The translations under genes and the position numbers were made by a program. The notes below the pieces were generated by a model. It was given only the letters and a program-made list of their open reading frames with translations, did no database searches and was not told where the DNA came from. Shown in pieces: positions 6,140 through 14,110 of a stretch of 14,110 bases of DNA. How positions within the stretch are numbered: position 1 is the stretch's first letter; the number at the start of each line of letters is the position of its first letter. Location of the stretch: assembly GCA_903898725.1 (NCBI GenBank), contig CAIUGQ010000111.1, forward strand, positions 1-14,110, given 5' to 3'. The DNA comes from an uncultured Burkholderiales bacterium. Lineage in GTDB: Bacteria; Pseudomonadota; Gammaproteobacteria; Burkholderiales; Burkholderiaceae_E.

Positions 6140-7295
6140 CGAAGGAAGTCGAGCAGCAGCCGGATCACGGCCTCGGGCCGCTCCTGCTGCACCCAGTGAC
6201 CTGCGCCATCAACGAGCTCGCAGCCGAGCAGCCGGGTGCAAGCCCGCGTGCGCAGGGCCTCGAGCTCGCCCGGCTTCTGATGGATGCCCCAGTCGCTCGC
6301 CCCGGCGATGAACATCGCGGGCACGTCGATCGTCCGCCCTGCCCAGGTCTGCTGCTCGGCGACGAAGCGGCCCGAGGTGCCGCAGCGGTACCACTGCAGT
6401 CCGCCCTGGAAGCCCGAGCGCGCGTACTCGCCCGCGTAGACCGCGAGCGACGGGTCGGGCAGCCAGCGGCAGGCGGCGACCTGTGCCGGTGTCGGTGCGT
6501 CGGCGGCGACCGAGGCCGGCATGTCGGCGGCCAGATCCATCACGTAGTAGGTCGGCAGCTTCGCGAGCTCGCCCGCCTCCCAGGCACGCAGCGGATGCGG
6601 CCGGTTCGAGCTCAGGTCGGCGCTCTTGGCATGGTAGTAGGCCCGCAGGAACGCATGCAGACCCTGCGGCGCCTCGAGCATGTCGGCGTCGGCCTCGGGC
6701 GTCGAGTAGTACCACTGGTAGTGCTTGCGCGGGCGTGGCAGCGCGGCCAGCGCAGCCAGCTCGATCGACGGATCGCGCGGCGCGCGCTCGCCGCCCAGCG
6801 GCGGCAGCGAGGGCGGCCCGCCGAACGGGGCGCTCATCGTGACGACCGAGCGGAACACGTCGGGGCGCATCAGCGCGCACCAGGCCGCCACCGGCGAGCC
6901 GAAGTCGTGCCCGATCACCGCCTCCACCTCGCGCCGGCCGAGCGCCGCCACCAGGCCGAGCGCATCGCGGACCAGGTTCGCCATCCGGAACTCGGCGAGA
7001 TCGGCCTCGTAGCCGCGGCGCCAGCCGGTCGTGCGGCCATAGCCACGCTGGTCCGGGGCGACGACATGCCAGCCCGCGTCGGCGAGGGCCGGCATCACCG
7101 CGCGCCAGCTGTACGCGAGCTCCGGGAAGCCGTGCAGCAGCAGCAGCATCGGTGCGTCGGGCCGCTGGTGACCGGCTTCCAGCACGTGCATGCGCAGACC
7201 GTTGACCCCGTCGACGAAACGCGACCGGATGCCGTCGGGCAGCAGCGCCTGATCCAGCGGCTCCAGCGGCTCCTGCGGATCGCTCGCGACGGGGC

Positions 7296-7299
<4 letters not shown>
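6124..7299 (-). CDS. Epoxide-hydrolase-like alpha/beta hydrolase, last gene of the ugp operon
   Basis: A 391-residue alpha/beta hydrolase. The oxyanion motif is HGFPE (56-60), the nucleophile elbow is GHDFGS (130-135) with Asp132 rather than Ser or Cys, and the charge relay is completed by D336 (AGASDWG) and H368 (GAGHWVQQE). An Asp nucleophile together with HGFPE indicates the epoxide hydrolase/haloalkane dehalogenase branch. HGFPE and the lid tyrosines (YQWYYST near 194-200 and LQWYR near 301-305) favour soluble epoxide hydrolase, which opens an epoxide to a diol via an ester intermediate. No signal peptide is seen, so it should be cytoplasmic. Its ATG (7297-7299) overlaps the ugpC TGA as ATGA, which implies translational coupling. 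In many ugp operons this place is held by the phosphodiesterase gene ugpQ, so the enzyme may act on something imported or on lipid-derived epoxides. The substrate is unknown. Confidence 0.85.
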
Positions 7300-8360
<1,061 letters not shown>

Positions 8361-8361
8361 G

Positions 8362-9219
8362 TCATTTCTCCGCGTCGACCAGGCCCTTGACGAACCACTT
8401 CTGCATGCCGAGCACGATCAGCGCCGGCGGGATCATCGCGAGCATCGCGGTGGCCATCACGACGTTCCACTCGGTGGCGGCGTCGCCGCCCGAGATCATC
8501 CGCTTGATGCCCATCACGATCGGATACCTCGATTCGTCGGTGGTGACCAGCAGCGGCCACAGGTACTGGTTCCAGCCGTAGATGAACTGGATCACGAAGA
8601 GCGCGGCGATGCTGGTGGCCGACAGCGGCACCAGCACGTCGCGGAAGAAGCGGATGGGTCCGGCACCGTCGATGCGCGAGGCCTCGACCAGTTCGTCGGG
8701 CACCGTCAGGAAGAACTGCCGGAAGAGGAAGGTCGCCGTGGCCGAGGCCACCAGCGGCACCGTCAGCCCCGCGTAGGTGTTGAGCATGCCCAGGTTCGAC
8801 ACCACCTCGTAGGTCGGCCCGATGCGCACCTCCACCGGCAGCATCAGCGTGACGAACACCATCCAGAAGCACAGCGAACGGCCGGGGAAGCGGAAGTACA
8901 CGAAGGCGAACGCCGACAGCAGCGAGATCGCGATCTTGCCGACGGCGATCACCAGCGCCGAGATCAGGCTCACCTTGAGCATCGGCAGCACCGGCGCGAT
9001 CGTGCTGCCGTAGTTCGACTGCCCGCCGAACAGCGCGACCCGGTAGGTCTCGATGAGGTTGTCGCCCGGCAGCAGCGACATCGGCCGGTTCTGCACGATC
9101 TGCTCGGCGGTCTGTGTCGAGGCGACGAAGGTCATCCACAGCGGGAAGGCCACGATGGCGACGCCGAGGATGAGGATCAGGTGGGCCAGCACGTTCAGCC
9201 CGGGGCGGCGCTCCACCAT
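8362..9219 (-). CDS. ugpE: sn-glycerol-3-phosphate ABC transporter permease UgpE
   Basis: A 285-residue inner-membrane permease with about six transmembrane helices, the second subunit of the glycerol-3-phosphate importer. It opens with a short cytoplasmic stretch and helix LNVLAHLILILGVAIVAFPL. It has the UgpE-like loop STQTAEQIVQNRPMSLLPGDN, then the cytoplasmic EAA loop EASRIDGAGPIRFFRDVLVPL (about 180-199) that docks on UgpC. It ends with ALIVLGMQKWFVKGL, a typical MalG/UgpE C-terminus. The ATG at 9217-9219 has no strong ribosome binding site and follows a palindromic intergenic repeat, which may lower its translation relative to ugpA. The ugpC start lies one base past its stop. Confidence 0.92.
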   Translation of the reverse strand: MVERRPGLNVLAHLILILGVAIVAFPLWMTFVASTQTAEQIVQNRPMSLLPGDNLIETYRVALFGGQSNYGSTIAPVLPMLKVSLISALVIAVGKIAISLLSAFAFVYFRFPGRSLCFWMVFVTLMLPVEVRIGPTYEVVSNLGMLNTYAGLTVPLVASATATFLFRQFFLTVPDELVEASRIDGAGPIRFFRDVLVPLSATSIAALFVIQFIYGWNQYLWPLLVTTDESRYPIVMGIKRMISGGDAATEWNVVMATAMLAMIPPALIVLGMQKWFVKGLVDAEK

Positions 9220-9254
9220 GTCAGCGCCGCCCGGCCGCCCGAAGGCGCTGACGC

Positions 9255-9293
9255 GCCCCCACGGGGGGCAGCGAACGAAGTGAGCGTGGGGGC
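9255..9293. repeat. Palindromic intergenic repeat between ugpA and ugpE
   Basis: GCCCCCACG (9255-9263) and CGTGGGGGC (9285-9293) form a perfect nine-base inverted repeat with a 21-base spacer. GCCCCC (9255-9260) can instead pair with GGGGGC (9264-9269) in a tight hairpin, so two folds compete. It fills half of the 79-base gap. It resembles a dispersed palindromic element I remember from Burkholderiales genomes (CCCCCACGCTC...CGCTGCCCCCC type), probably with a REP-like role in RNA stability or attenuation. Confidence 0.6.
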
Positions 9294-9298
9294 TGCAT

Positions 9299-10213
9299 CT
9301 AGTATTGGACCTTGCGTTCGACGTAGCGGAACTGGATCGCGGTCAGCAGGATCAGGATCGCCATCAGCACGACCGACTGTGCCGCCGAGCCGCCGAGGTC
9401 CATCGCCTTGAAGCCGTCGTAGTAGATCTTGTAGACCAGGATCGCGGTGTCCTTGCCGGGCCCGCCCTGGGTCGCCGCATCGACGATCGCGAAGGTGTCG
9501 ATGAACACGTAGACGACGTTGATCACCAGCAGGAAGAAGGTGGTGGGCGACAGCAGCGGGAACACGATCGTCCAGAAGCGGCGCCACGGGCGCGCACCGT
9601 CGATCGCCGCCGCCTCGATCAGGCTCTTCGGGATCGACTGCAGGCCGGCGAGGAAGAACAGGAAGTTGTAGGAGATCTGCTTCCAGACCGCCGCCATCAC
9701 GATGAGCGCCATCGCGTCGCGGCCGTCCAGCAGGTGGTTCCAGTCGAAGCCGATCGCGTTCAGCGCATGGCTGACGATGCCGATCGACGGCGCGAACATG
9801 AAGAGCCAGAGCACGCCGGCGATCGCCGGCGCCACCGCGTACGGCCAGATCAGCAGCGTTCGGTAGACCGACGAGCCCTGCATCACCCGGTCGGCCATCA
9901 CCGCCAGCAGCAGCGCCAGCACCAGGCCGATCACCGCCACCAGGACCGAGAACACCGCGGTCGTGTAGAAGGACGCGAGGTAGGTGGTGTCGTTGAACAG
10001 CCGCTCGAAGTTCTCGAGCCCGACGAACTCGGTCGACGTGCCGAAGGCATCCTGGGACAGCACGCTCTGCCAGAGCGCCTGCCCGGCGGGCCAGAAGAAG
10101 AACACCAGCACGACGGCCATCTGCGGCGCGATCAGCGCGTAGGGCAGCCAGCGGCTATGGAATCGGACGCGTTTCTCGGTGGCCACGCAGGGGTCCGGCA
10201 AGCCCGCCGGCAT
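9299..10213 (-). CDS. ugpA: sn-glycerol-3-phosphate ABC transporter permease UgpA
   Basis: A 304-residue inner-membrane permease. The UgpA N-terminus is recognisable as EKRVRFHSRWLPYALIAPQ (13-31), followed by VLVFFFWPAGQALWQSVLSQDAFG and EFVGLENFERLF. Six helices follow, and the EAA loop EAAAIDGARPWRRFWTIVFPL is at about 200-220. The last part, NVVYVFIDTFAIVDAATQGGPG, is typical of the CUT1 family. Two starts are possible: the ATG at 10211-10213, used here, or the GTG at 10184-10186, which begins three residues before the conserved EKRV and gives the usual family length. Neither has a good ribosome binding site, and the ATG lies inside a 24-base perfect palindrome, so it would be buried in a hairpin. 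It pairs with UgpE in the importer. Confidence 0.91.
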   Translation of the reverse strand: MPAGLPDPCVATEKRVRFHSRWLPYALIAPQMAVVLVFFFWPAGQALWQSVLSQDAFGTSTEFVGLENFERLFNDTTYLASFYTTAVFSVLVAVIGLVLALLLAVMADRVMQGSSVYRTLLIWPYAVAPAIAGVLWLFMFAPSIGIVSHALNAIGFDWNHLLDGRDAMALIVMAAVWKQISYNFLFFLAGLQSIPKSLIEAAAIDGARPWRRFWTIVFPLLSPTTFFLLVINVVYVFIDTFAIVDAATQGGPGKDTAILVYKIYYDGFKAMDLGGSAAQSVVLMAILILLTAIQFRYVERKVQY

Positions 10214-10227
10214 CGCGATGCCGGCGG
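10204..10227. promoter_or_regulatory. 24-base perfect palindrome covering the ugpA ATG
   Basis: The left half CCGCCGGCATCG is followed directly by its exact reverse complement, with no spacer. The annotated ugpA ATG (10211-10213) lies inside it. In RNA it would make a strong stem (with a few central bases unpaired) that hides the start; as DNA it could also be a protein-binding dyad. Confidence 0.55.
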
Positions 10228-10235
10228 ATCGATGG

Positions 10236-10258
10236 GGCGGGCGCGAGGCGCGCCCGCC
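10236..10258 (-). terminator. Strong hairpin just after ugpB, RNA-stabilising or partial terminator
   Basis: GGCGGGCGCG (10236-10245) and CGCGCCCGCC (10249-10258) are a perfect ten-base stem with a three-base loop, six bases after the ugpB stop. There is no T-tract, so polymerase probably reads on into ugpA while the stem protects the ugpB 3' end. This is a usual arrangement where a binding protein must be made in excess of its permease. Confidence 0.6.
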
Positions 10259-10264
10259 GGGTCG

Positions 10265-11572
10265 TCAGGTCTTGTTCGCCTTCTCGAACCGCTCGAGCTG
10301 CTCGTTGCCGCGCTTGACCGCGGTGTCAAGCGCGTCCTTCGCCGACTTCTTGCCGGCCCAGACCTGCTCGAGCTCCTCGTCGATGATCGTGCGGATCTGG
10401 ACGAAGTTGCCGAGGCGGATGCCGCGCGACTTGTCGGTGGTCTTGCGGACCATTTGCGTGACCGACACGTCGGTGCCCGGGTTCTGCTTGTAGAAGCCGG
10501 CCTTCTCGGTCAGCTCGAAGGCGGACATCGTGGTCGGCAGGTAGCCGGTCTGCTGGTGGCTCTTGGCCTGGACCTCGGCCTTCGACAGGTGGTCGAAGAA
10601 GGCGGCGACACCCTTGTACTCCTCGGCCTTCTTGCCCGACATCACCCACAGGCTCGCACCGCCGATGACGGTGTTCTGCGGCGTGCCCGGCACGTCCGGG
10701 TAGTACGGCAGCGTCGAGATGCCGGCCGCGAACTTGGCGTTGCGCTTGATGTTCCCGTAGAGCGCCGACGAGCCGGTCGTCATCGCGCACTCGCCGGAGA
10801 CGAAGGTCGCATCGGCGGTGTTGGCCCGGCCCTTGTAGACGAACAGGCCCTGCTTGGACAGGTTGGCGAGGTTCTCGATGTGGCGCAGGTGCAGCGGCGA
10901 GTTGAACGCCAGGCGCGTGTCGAGGCCGTTGAAGCCGTTGCGCTTGGTGGCGAACTCGACGTTGTGCCAGGCCGAGAAGCTCTCGAGCTGCGTCCAGCTG
11001 ATCCAGCTGGTGGTCAGCGGGCACTTGTGGCCGCTCGCCTTGAGGGTGGCGGCGGCGCGCACCACCTCGGGCCAGGTCTTCGGCGGGTTCTCCGGGTCCA
11101 GGCCGGCGGCCTTGAACGCGTCCTTGTTGTAGTGGAACACCGTCGTCGAGCTGTTGAACGGCAGGCTCATCATCTGGCCGTTCGGCGCGGTGTAGTAGCC
11201 CGCGACCGCCGACACGTAGGCGTTCGGGTCGAACTTGAAGCCGGCGTCCGTCATGACCTTGCCGACCGGCACGATCACGCCCTTGCTCGCCATCATGGTG
11301 GCGGTGCCGACCTCGAAGACCTGCAGCACGTGCGGCGCGTTGCCGGCCCGGTAGGCGGCGACGGCGCCGGTCAGCGCCTCGTCGTAGGTGCCCTTGAAGG
11401 TCGGCACGACCTTGTAGGCCTTCTGGCTGTCGTTGAAGTCCTTGGCCAGTCCGTTGACCCACTCGCCGAGGGCGCCGCCCATGGCGTGCCACCACTGGAT
11501 CTCGACCTGGGCGTAGGCAGGGCTGGCAGCGGCGGCAAAGGCCGTGGCCGCGATGAGGGACCTGAATTTCAT
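10265..11572 (-). CDS. ugpB: sn-glycerol-3-phosphate periplasmic binding protein
   Basis: A 435-residue exported receptor of the glycerol-3-phosphate importer. A classical signal peptide, MKFRSLIAATAFAAAASPAYA, is followed by the mature start QVEIQWWHAMGG. The UgpB family is shown by GEWVNGLAKDFNDSQ, SWISWTQLESFSAWHN, the FVSGECAMTTGSSALYGNIKR segment that lines the ligand cleft, and TLPYYPDVPGTPQNTVIGGASLWVMSG. The length fits the family. The ATG at 11570-11572 is chosen over an upstream extension because it begins the signal peptide and has GGAG five bases before it (11578-11581). It is the first ugp gene, with 90 bases of upstream non-coding DNA after the desaturase, and is followed by two hairpins before ugpA. 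In other bacteria ugp responds to phosphate starvation; I see no clear Pho box here. Confidence 0.93.
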   Translation of the reverse strand: MKFRSLIAATAFAAAASPAYAQVEIQWWHAMGGALGEWVNGLAKDFNDSQKAYKVVPTFKGTYDEALTGAVAAYRAGNAPHVLQVFEVGTATMMASKGVIVPVGKVMTDAGFKFDPNAYVSAVAGYYTAPNGQMMSLPFNSSTTVFHYNKDAFKAAGLDPENPPKTWPEVVRAAATLKASGHKCPLTTSWISWTQLESFSAWHNVEFATKRNGFNGLDTRLAFNSPLHLRHIENLANLSKQGLFVYKGRANTADATFVSGECAMTTGSSALYGNIKRNAKFAAGISTLPYYPDVPGTPQNTVIGGASLWVMSGKKAEEYKGVAAFFDHLSKAEVQAKSHQQTGYLPTTMSAFELTEKAGFYKQNPGTDVSVTQMVRKTTDKSRGIRLGNFVQIRTIIDEELEQVWAGKKSAKDALDTAVKRGNEQLERFEKANKT

Positions 11573-11623
11573 GATGTCTCCGGTGGGCAGCGTCGGGATG
11601 AAGCGGCGCAGTCTGGGCAGCGC

Positions 11624-11662
11624 TTGTGACAATGATATGTCCGGCCGGGGGCGCAAGGCCAA
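11624..11662 (-). promoter_or_regulatory. Candidate ugpB promoter and operator region
   Basis: On the minus strand TATCAT (11637-11632) matches five of six -10 positions, with a weak TTGGCC (11662-11657) 19 bases upstream as the only -35 candidate. TTGTGACAA (11624-11632) is a short perfect dyad overlapping the -10 and could be an operator. The weak -35 suggests an activator-dependent promoter. I could not find a convincing pair of Pho-box half-sites in this gap. Confidence 0.35.
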
Positions 11663-12682
11663 TCAGTCCGTTGCGGACCCGCGCTCGGCGTAGACGCGGC
11701 GCCAGGTCTCTGGCAGGCGGCGCACCTCGGCGCCGTCCAGCACCCCCCGGTCCCGCAGCAGCGCATGCAGGGCAGGCAGCCGGTAGTGCGGGACGGCCGG
11801 ATAGAGGTGGTGCTCGATGTGGTACCCGACGTGGTGCGGGAACAGCACCGCGCGCGCGAGCGGCCCGGCGAGGTTCGTGCGTGCCGCGACCAGCGCCGAT
11901 GCGTAGCCGGCCGGCGCGCCGTGCTCGGCGATCGCCCGCAGCCGCAGCAGCGCCTGGAGCACCGTCAGCGCGGGCAGCAGCCACAGCACCGCGTACTTGA
12001 GCAGGCCGGTCGGGCCGGCGAGCGCGAGCACCGCCAGCGGCAGGACCAGCTGGGTGACGATCACGGTCCGCCGGTCGCGCCGCGCGTCGGCGCGCAGCGA
12101 GGCCGGCGTGTCGTCGAGCGGGCGCTGCGCGGTCGCGGTCTTCGCGTTGGCGGCCGGCGCGCCGAAGAAGTAGCGGTAGGTCTTCCAGGCGGTGCGGCCC
12201 GACAGGTCGGTCGCCAGCTTGCGCAGCAGGTAGGCACGGCCCCGCGGATAGCCGCCGTGCAGCGCGATGTCGGGGTCGACGTCGCCGTACAGGTGGTTGT
12301 GGTGCAGCCGATGCACGACGCGATAGGTGCACATCGAGATGCCGGCGAGCGCGCCGAGCGCGCGGCCGACCGCATCGTTCGTGCGCCGGTTCGAGAACAG
12401 CCGGTAGTGCGCGGCGTCGTGGACCAGCACGAACATCGCATGCTGCAGCGCCGCGATCACCAGGATGGCGGGGACAACGACCCAGGGGGTCCAGACCGCG
12501 GCCGCGAGCGCGGGCACACCGATCAGCCCCGCGAGCGTCGGCAGCATCGCGCGCAGCGAGCGGCCGTCGTCGAGCGTGGTCAGCGGCGCGAGCAGTTCGG
12601 GCGGCAGGCGCTCGCCGGCACGACCGACGCCACCGGCCCGACGCGTGTCGTCGCGAAAGCTGCCGTCCTGGGGCGTCTGCAT
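11663..12682 (-). CDS. Fatty acid desaturase family membrane protein
   Basis: A 339-residue integral membrane di-iron enzyme of the fatty acid desaturase/hydroxylase family. Three histidine boxes are intact: HDAAH (88-92), HRLHH (124-128) and HIEHH (288-292). A further conserved-looking His is in AIAEHG (254). Hydrophobic pairs near 47-85 and 205-245 give the usual four-helix topology, with the boxes on the cytoplasmic face. The family inserts double bonds or hydroxyls into acyl or related lipid chains using O2, so an aerobic life style is implied. The chain position and substrate cannot be read. The ATG at 12680-12682 has only a weak AGG sequence next to it, and the first ~35 residues are Arg/Gly-rich and non-conserved, so a later start is possible. 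It lies 90 bases after the arsR-type gene and 90 bases before ugpB on the same strand. Confidence 0.83.
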   Translation of the reverse strand: MQTPQDGSFRDDTRRAGGVGRAGERLPPELLAPLTTLDDGRSLRAMLPTLAGLIGVPALAAAVWTPWVVVPAILVIAALQHAMFVLVHDAAHYRLFSNRRTNDAVGRALGALAGISMCTYRVVHRLHHNHLYGDVDPDIALHGGYPRGRAYLLRKLATDLSGRTAWKTYRYFFGAPAANAKTATAQRPLDDTPASLRADARRDRRTVIVTQLVLPLAVLALAGPTGLLKYAVLWLLPALTVLQALLRLRAIAEHGAPAGYASALVAARTNLAGPLARAVLFPHHVGYHIEHHLYPAVPHYRLPALHALLRDRGVLDGAEVRRLPETWRRVYAERGSATD

Positions 12683-12772
12683 CCTGGCTGCGGCCCGCGG
12701 GAGCGGGCGATCGGCGCTGGGGCCGCCATCATGCCCGAGCCCCGCCGAGGCGCAAACCCGCGCTCGGCCGGC

Positions 12773-13162
12773 TCAGGCGCGCTCGCTGCGGCCGGCCGTG
12801 CGCACGAACGCCGCGCGCTCGGCCGCCGCCTGCTCGTACGAGCGGGCGATGCTGCCGCACACCAGATCGCACAGGTCGTAGATCGCGGGGTCGGCGATCC
12901 GGTACCAGACGCTGGTGCCGCGGCTCTCGCGGGCGACCATCCCGCGCTCGGCGAGCAGCGAGAGGTGACGCGACACGTTGGCCGCGGTGAATCCGGTCGC
13001 CTGGGCGATGTCGCCGACGTTGCGCTCGCCGTCTCGCAGCAGGTTGAGGATGCGCAGGCGCGTGGGCTCGGACAGTGCCTGGAAATAGCCGGCCACCTGG
13101 TCGAGCGCCTCGGGCGGGAGGTCCTGCATGGTCGGGCACGTCTCGGATCGAGAGACCGCCAT
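12773..13162 (-). CDS. ArsR-family winged-helix repressor
   Basis: A 129-residue regulator with the ArsR/SmtB winged helix: YFQALSEPTRLRILNLLRDGERNVGDIAQATGF (26-58), the recognition helix AANVSRHLSLLAERGMV (60-76) and the wing ESRGTSVWYRIAD (79-91). The usual ELCVCDL metal site of the third helix is replaced by ERNVGDI, so it is not a classical ArsR/SmtB alpha-3 sensor. Cysteines remain at 9, 98 and 102. The C98-x3-C102 pair lies in the C-terminal dimer helix and may sense a metal or oxidant; this is inference. Two starts are possible, the ATG at 13160-13162 (used here) or at 13127-13129, which would drop C9; neither has a clear ribosome binding site. The open frame runs further upstream but through the AT-rich promoter island. 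It is divergent from an RND adaptor gene, the usual place for a repressor of the efflux system. Confidence 0.85.
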   Translation of the reverse strand: MAVSRSETCPTMQDLPPEALDQVAGYFQALSEPTRLRILNLLRDGERNVGDIAQATGFTAANVSRHLSLLAERGMVARESRGTSVWYRIADPAIYDLCDLVCGSIARSYEQAAAERAAFVRTAGRSERA

Positions 13163-13198
13163 GATGCCCGCGTCGTTGATCGTCGTGTGAGAAACCAC

Positions 13199-13250
13199 TT
13201 TATTGCCTACTTGCGTATTTGCGTGATTGGTTAAATAATACATGCATGAC
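13199..13250 (+). promoter_or_regulatory. AT-rich divergent control region with promoter for the RND adaptor gene
   Basis: In an otherwise GC-rich window this stretch is sharply AT-rich. TTGCGT (13211-13216) and AATAAT (13234-13239), separated by 17 bases, make a good sigma70 promoter reading towards the adaptor gene. TTGCGT recurs at 13219-13224, an eight-base-period direct repeat inside the spacer, and CATGCATG (13241-13248) is a palindrome at the likely start point. A repressor bound here would block the promoter, and the ArsR-type gene on the other side is the natural candidate. Confidence 0.55.
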
Positions 13251-13298
13251 GGGCCGGACGCCAGCGTGGCGCCCCCGGTCGAACGCGGGAGCACGGAC

Positions 13299-14110
13299 AT
13301 GGCAGGGCGACGGATCGGCGGATGGGTGATGGGGGCGGCACTGGCGACGGTGCTGACGGCCGCACCCGCCGCCTGGGCGGACACGGGCGCGGGCACGCTG
13401 GCGAGCGTGCCGGTGCGGGTCGGCGGCGCCGGTCAGTCGATGGTCTACGACGGCACGGTCGAGGCGGTGCGTCAGACGGTGGTCGCCGCGCAGGTGCCCG
13501 GTGCGGTCGTCGCGATCGACGTGCGCGCGGGGGACACGGTCCGCGCCGGCCAGTCGCTGATGCGGATCGACGCCCGCTCGGCCGAACAGACGGCCGCCGC
13601 CGGCGACGCCCAGGTCGCCGCGACCCGCGCGACGCTGGAGGTCGCGCGCCGCGATCTCGAGCGTCAGCGCCAGCTCTTCGACAAGGCCTACATCAGCCGC
13701 GCGGCACTCGAACGCGCCGAGGCGCAGCAGGCCGCCACGCAGGCGCAGCTCGACGCGCTGATCGCGCAGGCGGGCGCCGCGCGGACGCAGTCCGGGCTGC
13801 ACCGCGTGCTCGCCCCCTACGCGGGCGTGGTGGCCGAGGTGCCGGTCGCGCTCGGTGACATGGCGATGCCCGGCCGGGCGCTGCTCACGCTCTACGATCC
13901 GGCCGCGCTGCGGGTCACCGCCGCGGTGCCGCAGTCGGTCGCGGCCCGGCCGCCGGCCGCCGGCGCGGTCCGCATCGCGCTGCCCGGCGCGACACCCGAG
14001 GGCGCCGAGGTCGTGCCGACCCGCCTGGCGGTGCTGCCGACGGTCGATGCCGCGACCCGCACCGTGCAGCTGCGCCTCGACCTGCCGGCCGGGACGGCCG
14101 GCGCCGCGCC
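13299..14110 (+). CDS. RND efflux periplasmic adaptor (membrane fusion protein), 3' end outside window
   Basis: The first 270 residues of a HlyD/AcrA-type adaptor, which links an RND pump in the inner membrane to an outer-membrane channel. A signal peptide (core VMGAALATVLTAAPAAWA, cleavage near residue 27) comes first. Then comes the first lipoyl half-motif, AAQVPGAVVAIDVRAGDTVRAGQ (63-85). A long heptad-rich helical hairpin follows (about 97-165, with ARRDLERQRQLFDKAYISRAALERAEAQ), then the second lipoyl half, LAPYAGVVAEVPVALGDMAMPGRALLTLYD (171-200), and the start of the beta-barrel domain. The signal peptide lacks a lipobox Cys, so it is not a lipoprotein. The ATG at 13299 has GGAG seven bases upstream (13288-13291). 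No metal-binding His/Met cluster is visible in the part seen, so the substrate is open. The pump gene presumably follows beyond the edge. Regulation by the divergent ArsR-type protein is likely. Confidence 0.86.
   Translation, partial: MAGRRIGGWVMGAALATVLTAAPAAWADTGAGTLASVPVRVGGAGQSMVYDGTVEAVRQTVVAAQVPGAVVAIDVRAGDTVRAGQSLMRIDARSAEQTAAAGDAQVAATRATLEVARRDLERQRQLFDKAYISRAALERAEAQQAATQAQLDALIAQAGAARTQSGLHRVLAPYAGVVAEVPVALGDMAMPGRALLTLYDPAALRVTAAVPQSVAARPPAAGAVRIALPGATPEGAEVVPTRLAVLPTVDAATRTVQLRLDLPAGTAGAA

Noticed and set aside
9305..11629. A 774-codon open frame on the plus strand opposite ugpA and ugpB
   Set aside because: It is antisense to two well-recognised genes, is rich in Arg, His, Asp and Gln with no domain, and is expected by chance in high-GC DNA with strong third-position bias.
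11573..11662. Pho box in front of ugpB
   Set aside because: Phosphate control is usual for ugp, but I could not see two CTGTCAT-like repeats with the right spacing, so I do not claim a site.
10326..12332. A 668-codon minus-strand open frame across ugpB and the desaturase
   Set aside because: It runs in another frame through two genes with clear signal peptide and His-box motifs, and its own translation is Arg/Gly-rich without any motif.

Overview
The window reads as a stretch of chromosome from a very GC-rich proteobacterium, most likely a betaproteobacterium of the Burkholderiales. I infer this from the codon use, the complete ugpB-A-E-C transporter layout, a lone histidine ammonia-lyase, and a palindromic intergenic repeat like those I remember from Comamonadaceae-type genomes. 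The lineage is not proven by the sequence. I see no tRNA, rRNA, CRISPR array, insertion sequence, integrase or phage gene. The high GC produces many long shadow reading frames, which are left out.

Left part (1-3713). A FadH-type 2,4-dienoyl-CoA reductase, cut by the window edge, lies downstream of a membrane-anchored periplasmic solute-binding-like protein; both are on the minus strand. Divergent from them is a plus-strand GrdB-like protein (glycine/sarcosine/betaine reductase subunit B family) with a CxxC motif, an upstream palindrome and a plausible promoter. It converges, across a strong hairpin, on a minus-strand pair: a small His-rich exported protein with a TTG start, then a double-hot-dog MaoC-type enoyl-CoA hydratase four bases further on.

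Middle part (3714-6123). A full-length histidine ammonia-lyase (minus) with all the expected active-site residues has no other hut gene beside it. Divergent from it is a small exported four-cysteine protein with a KTSC-like C-terminus, followed by a 72-residue basic protein that looks like a small DNA-binding protein.

Right part (6124-14110). Seven minus-strand genes run, in order of transcription, arsR-type regulator, fatty acid desaturase, ugpB, ugpA, ugpE, ugpC and an epoxide-hydrolase-like alpha/beta hydrolase. The hydrolase start overlaps the ugpC stop as ATGA, so it appears to be the last gene of the ugp operon. Hairpins lie between ugpB and ugpA and between ugpA and ugpE, the usual places for uncoupling binding-protein expression from permease expression. 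Divergent from the arsR gene is an RND/HlyD-type membrane fusion protein that runs off the right edge. The 136-base gap between them is a conspicuous AT-rich island with a good promoter.

Taken together, many genes point to lipid turnover: dienoyl-CoA reductase, enoyl-CoA hydratase, desaturase and glycerol-3-phosphate uptake. A regulator-plus-efflux pair closes the window. I did not find a clearly new multi-gene system. The best leads are the hydrolase coupled to ugpC, the hairpin that buries the ugpA start, the orphan GrdB-like protein, and the ArsR/efflux control region.
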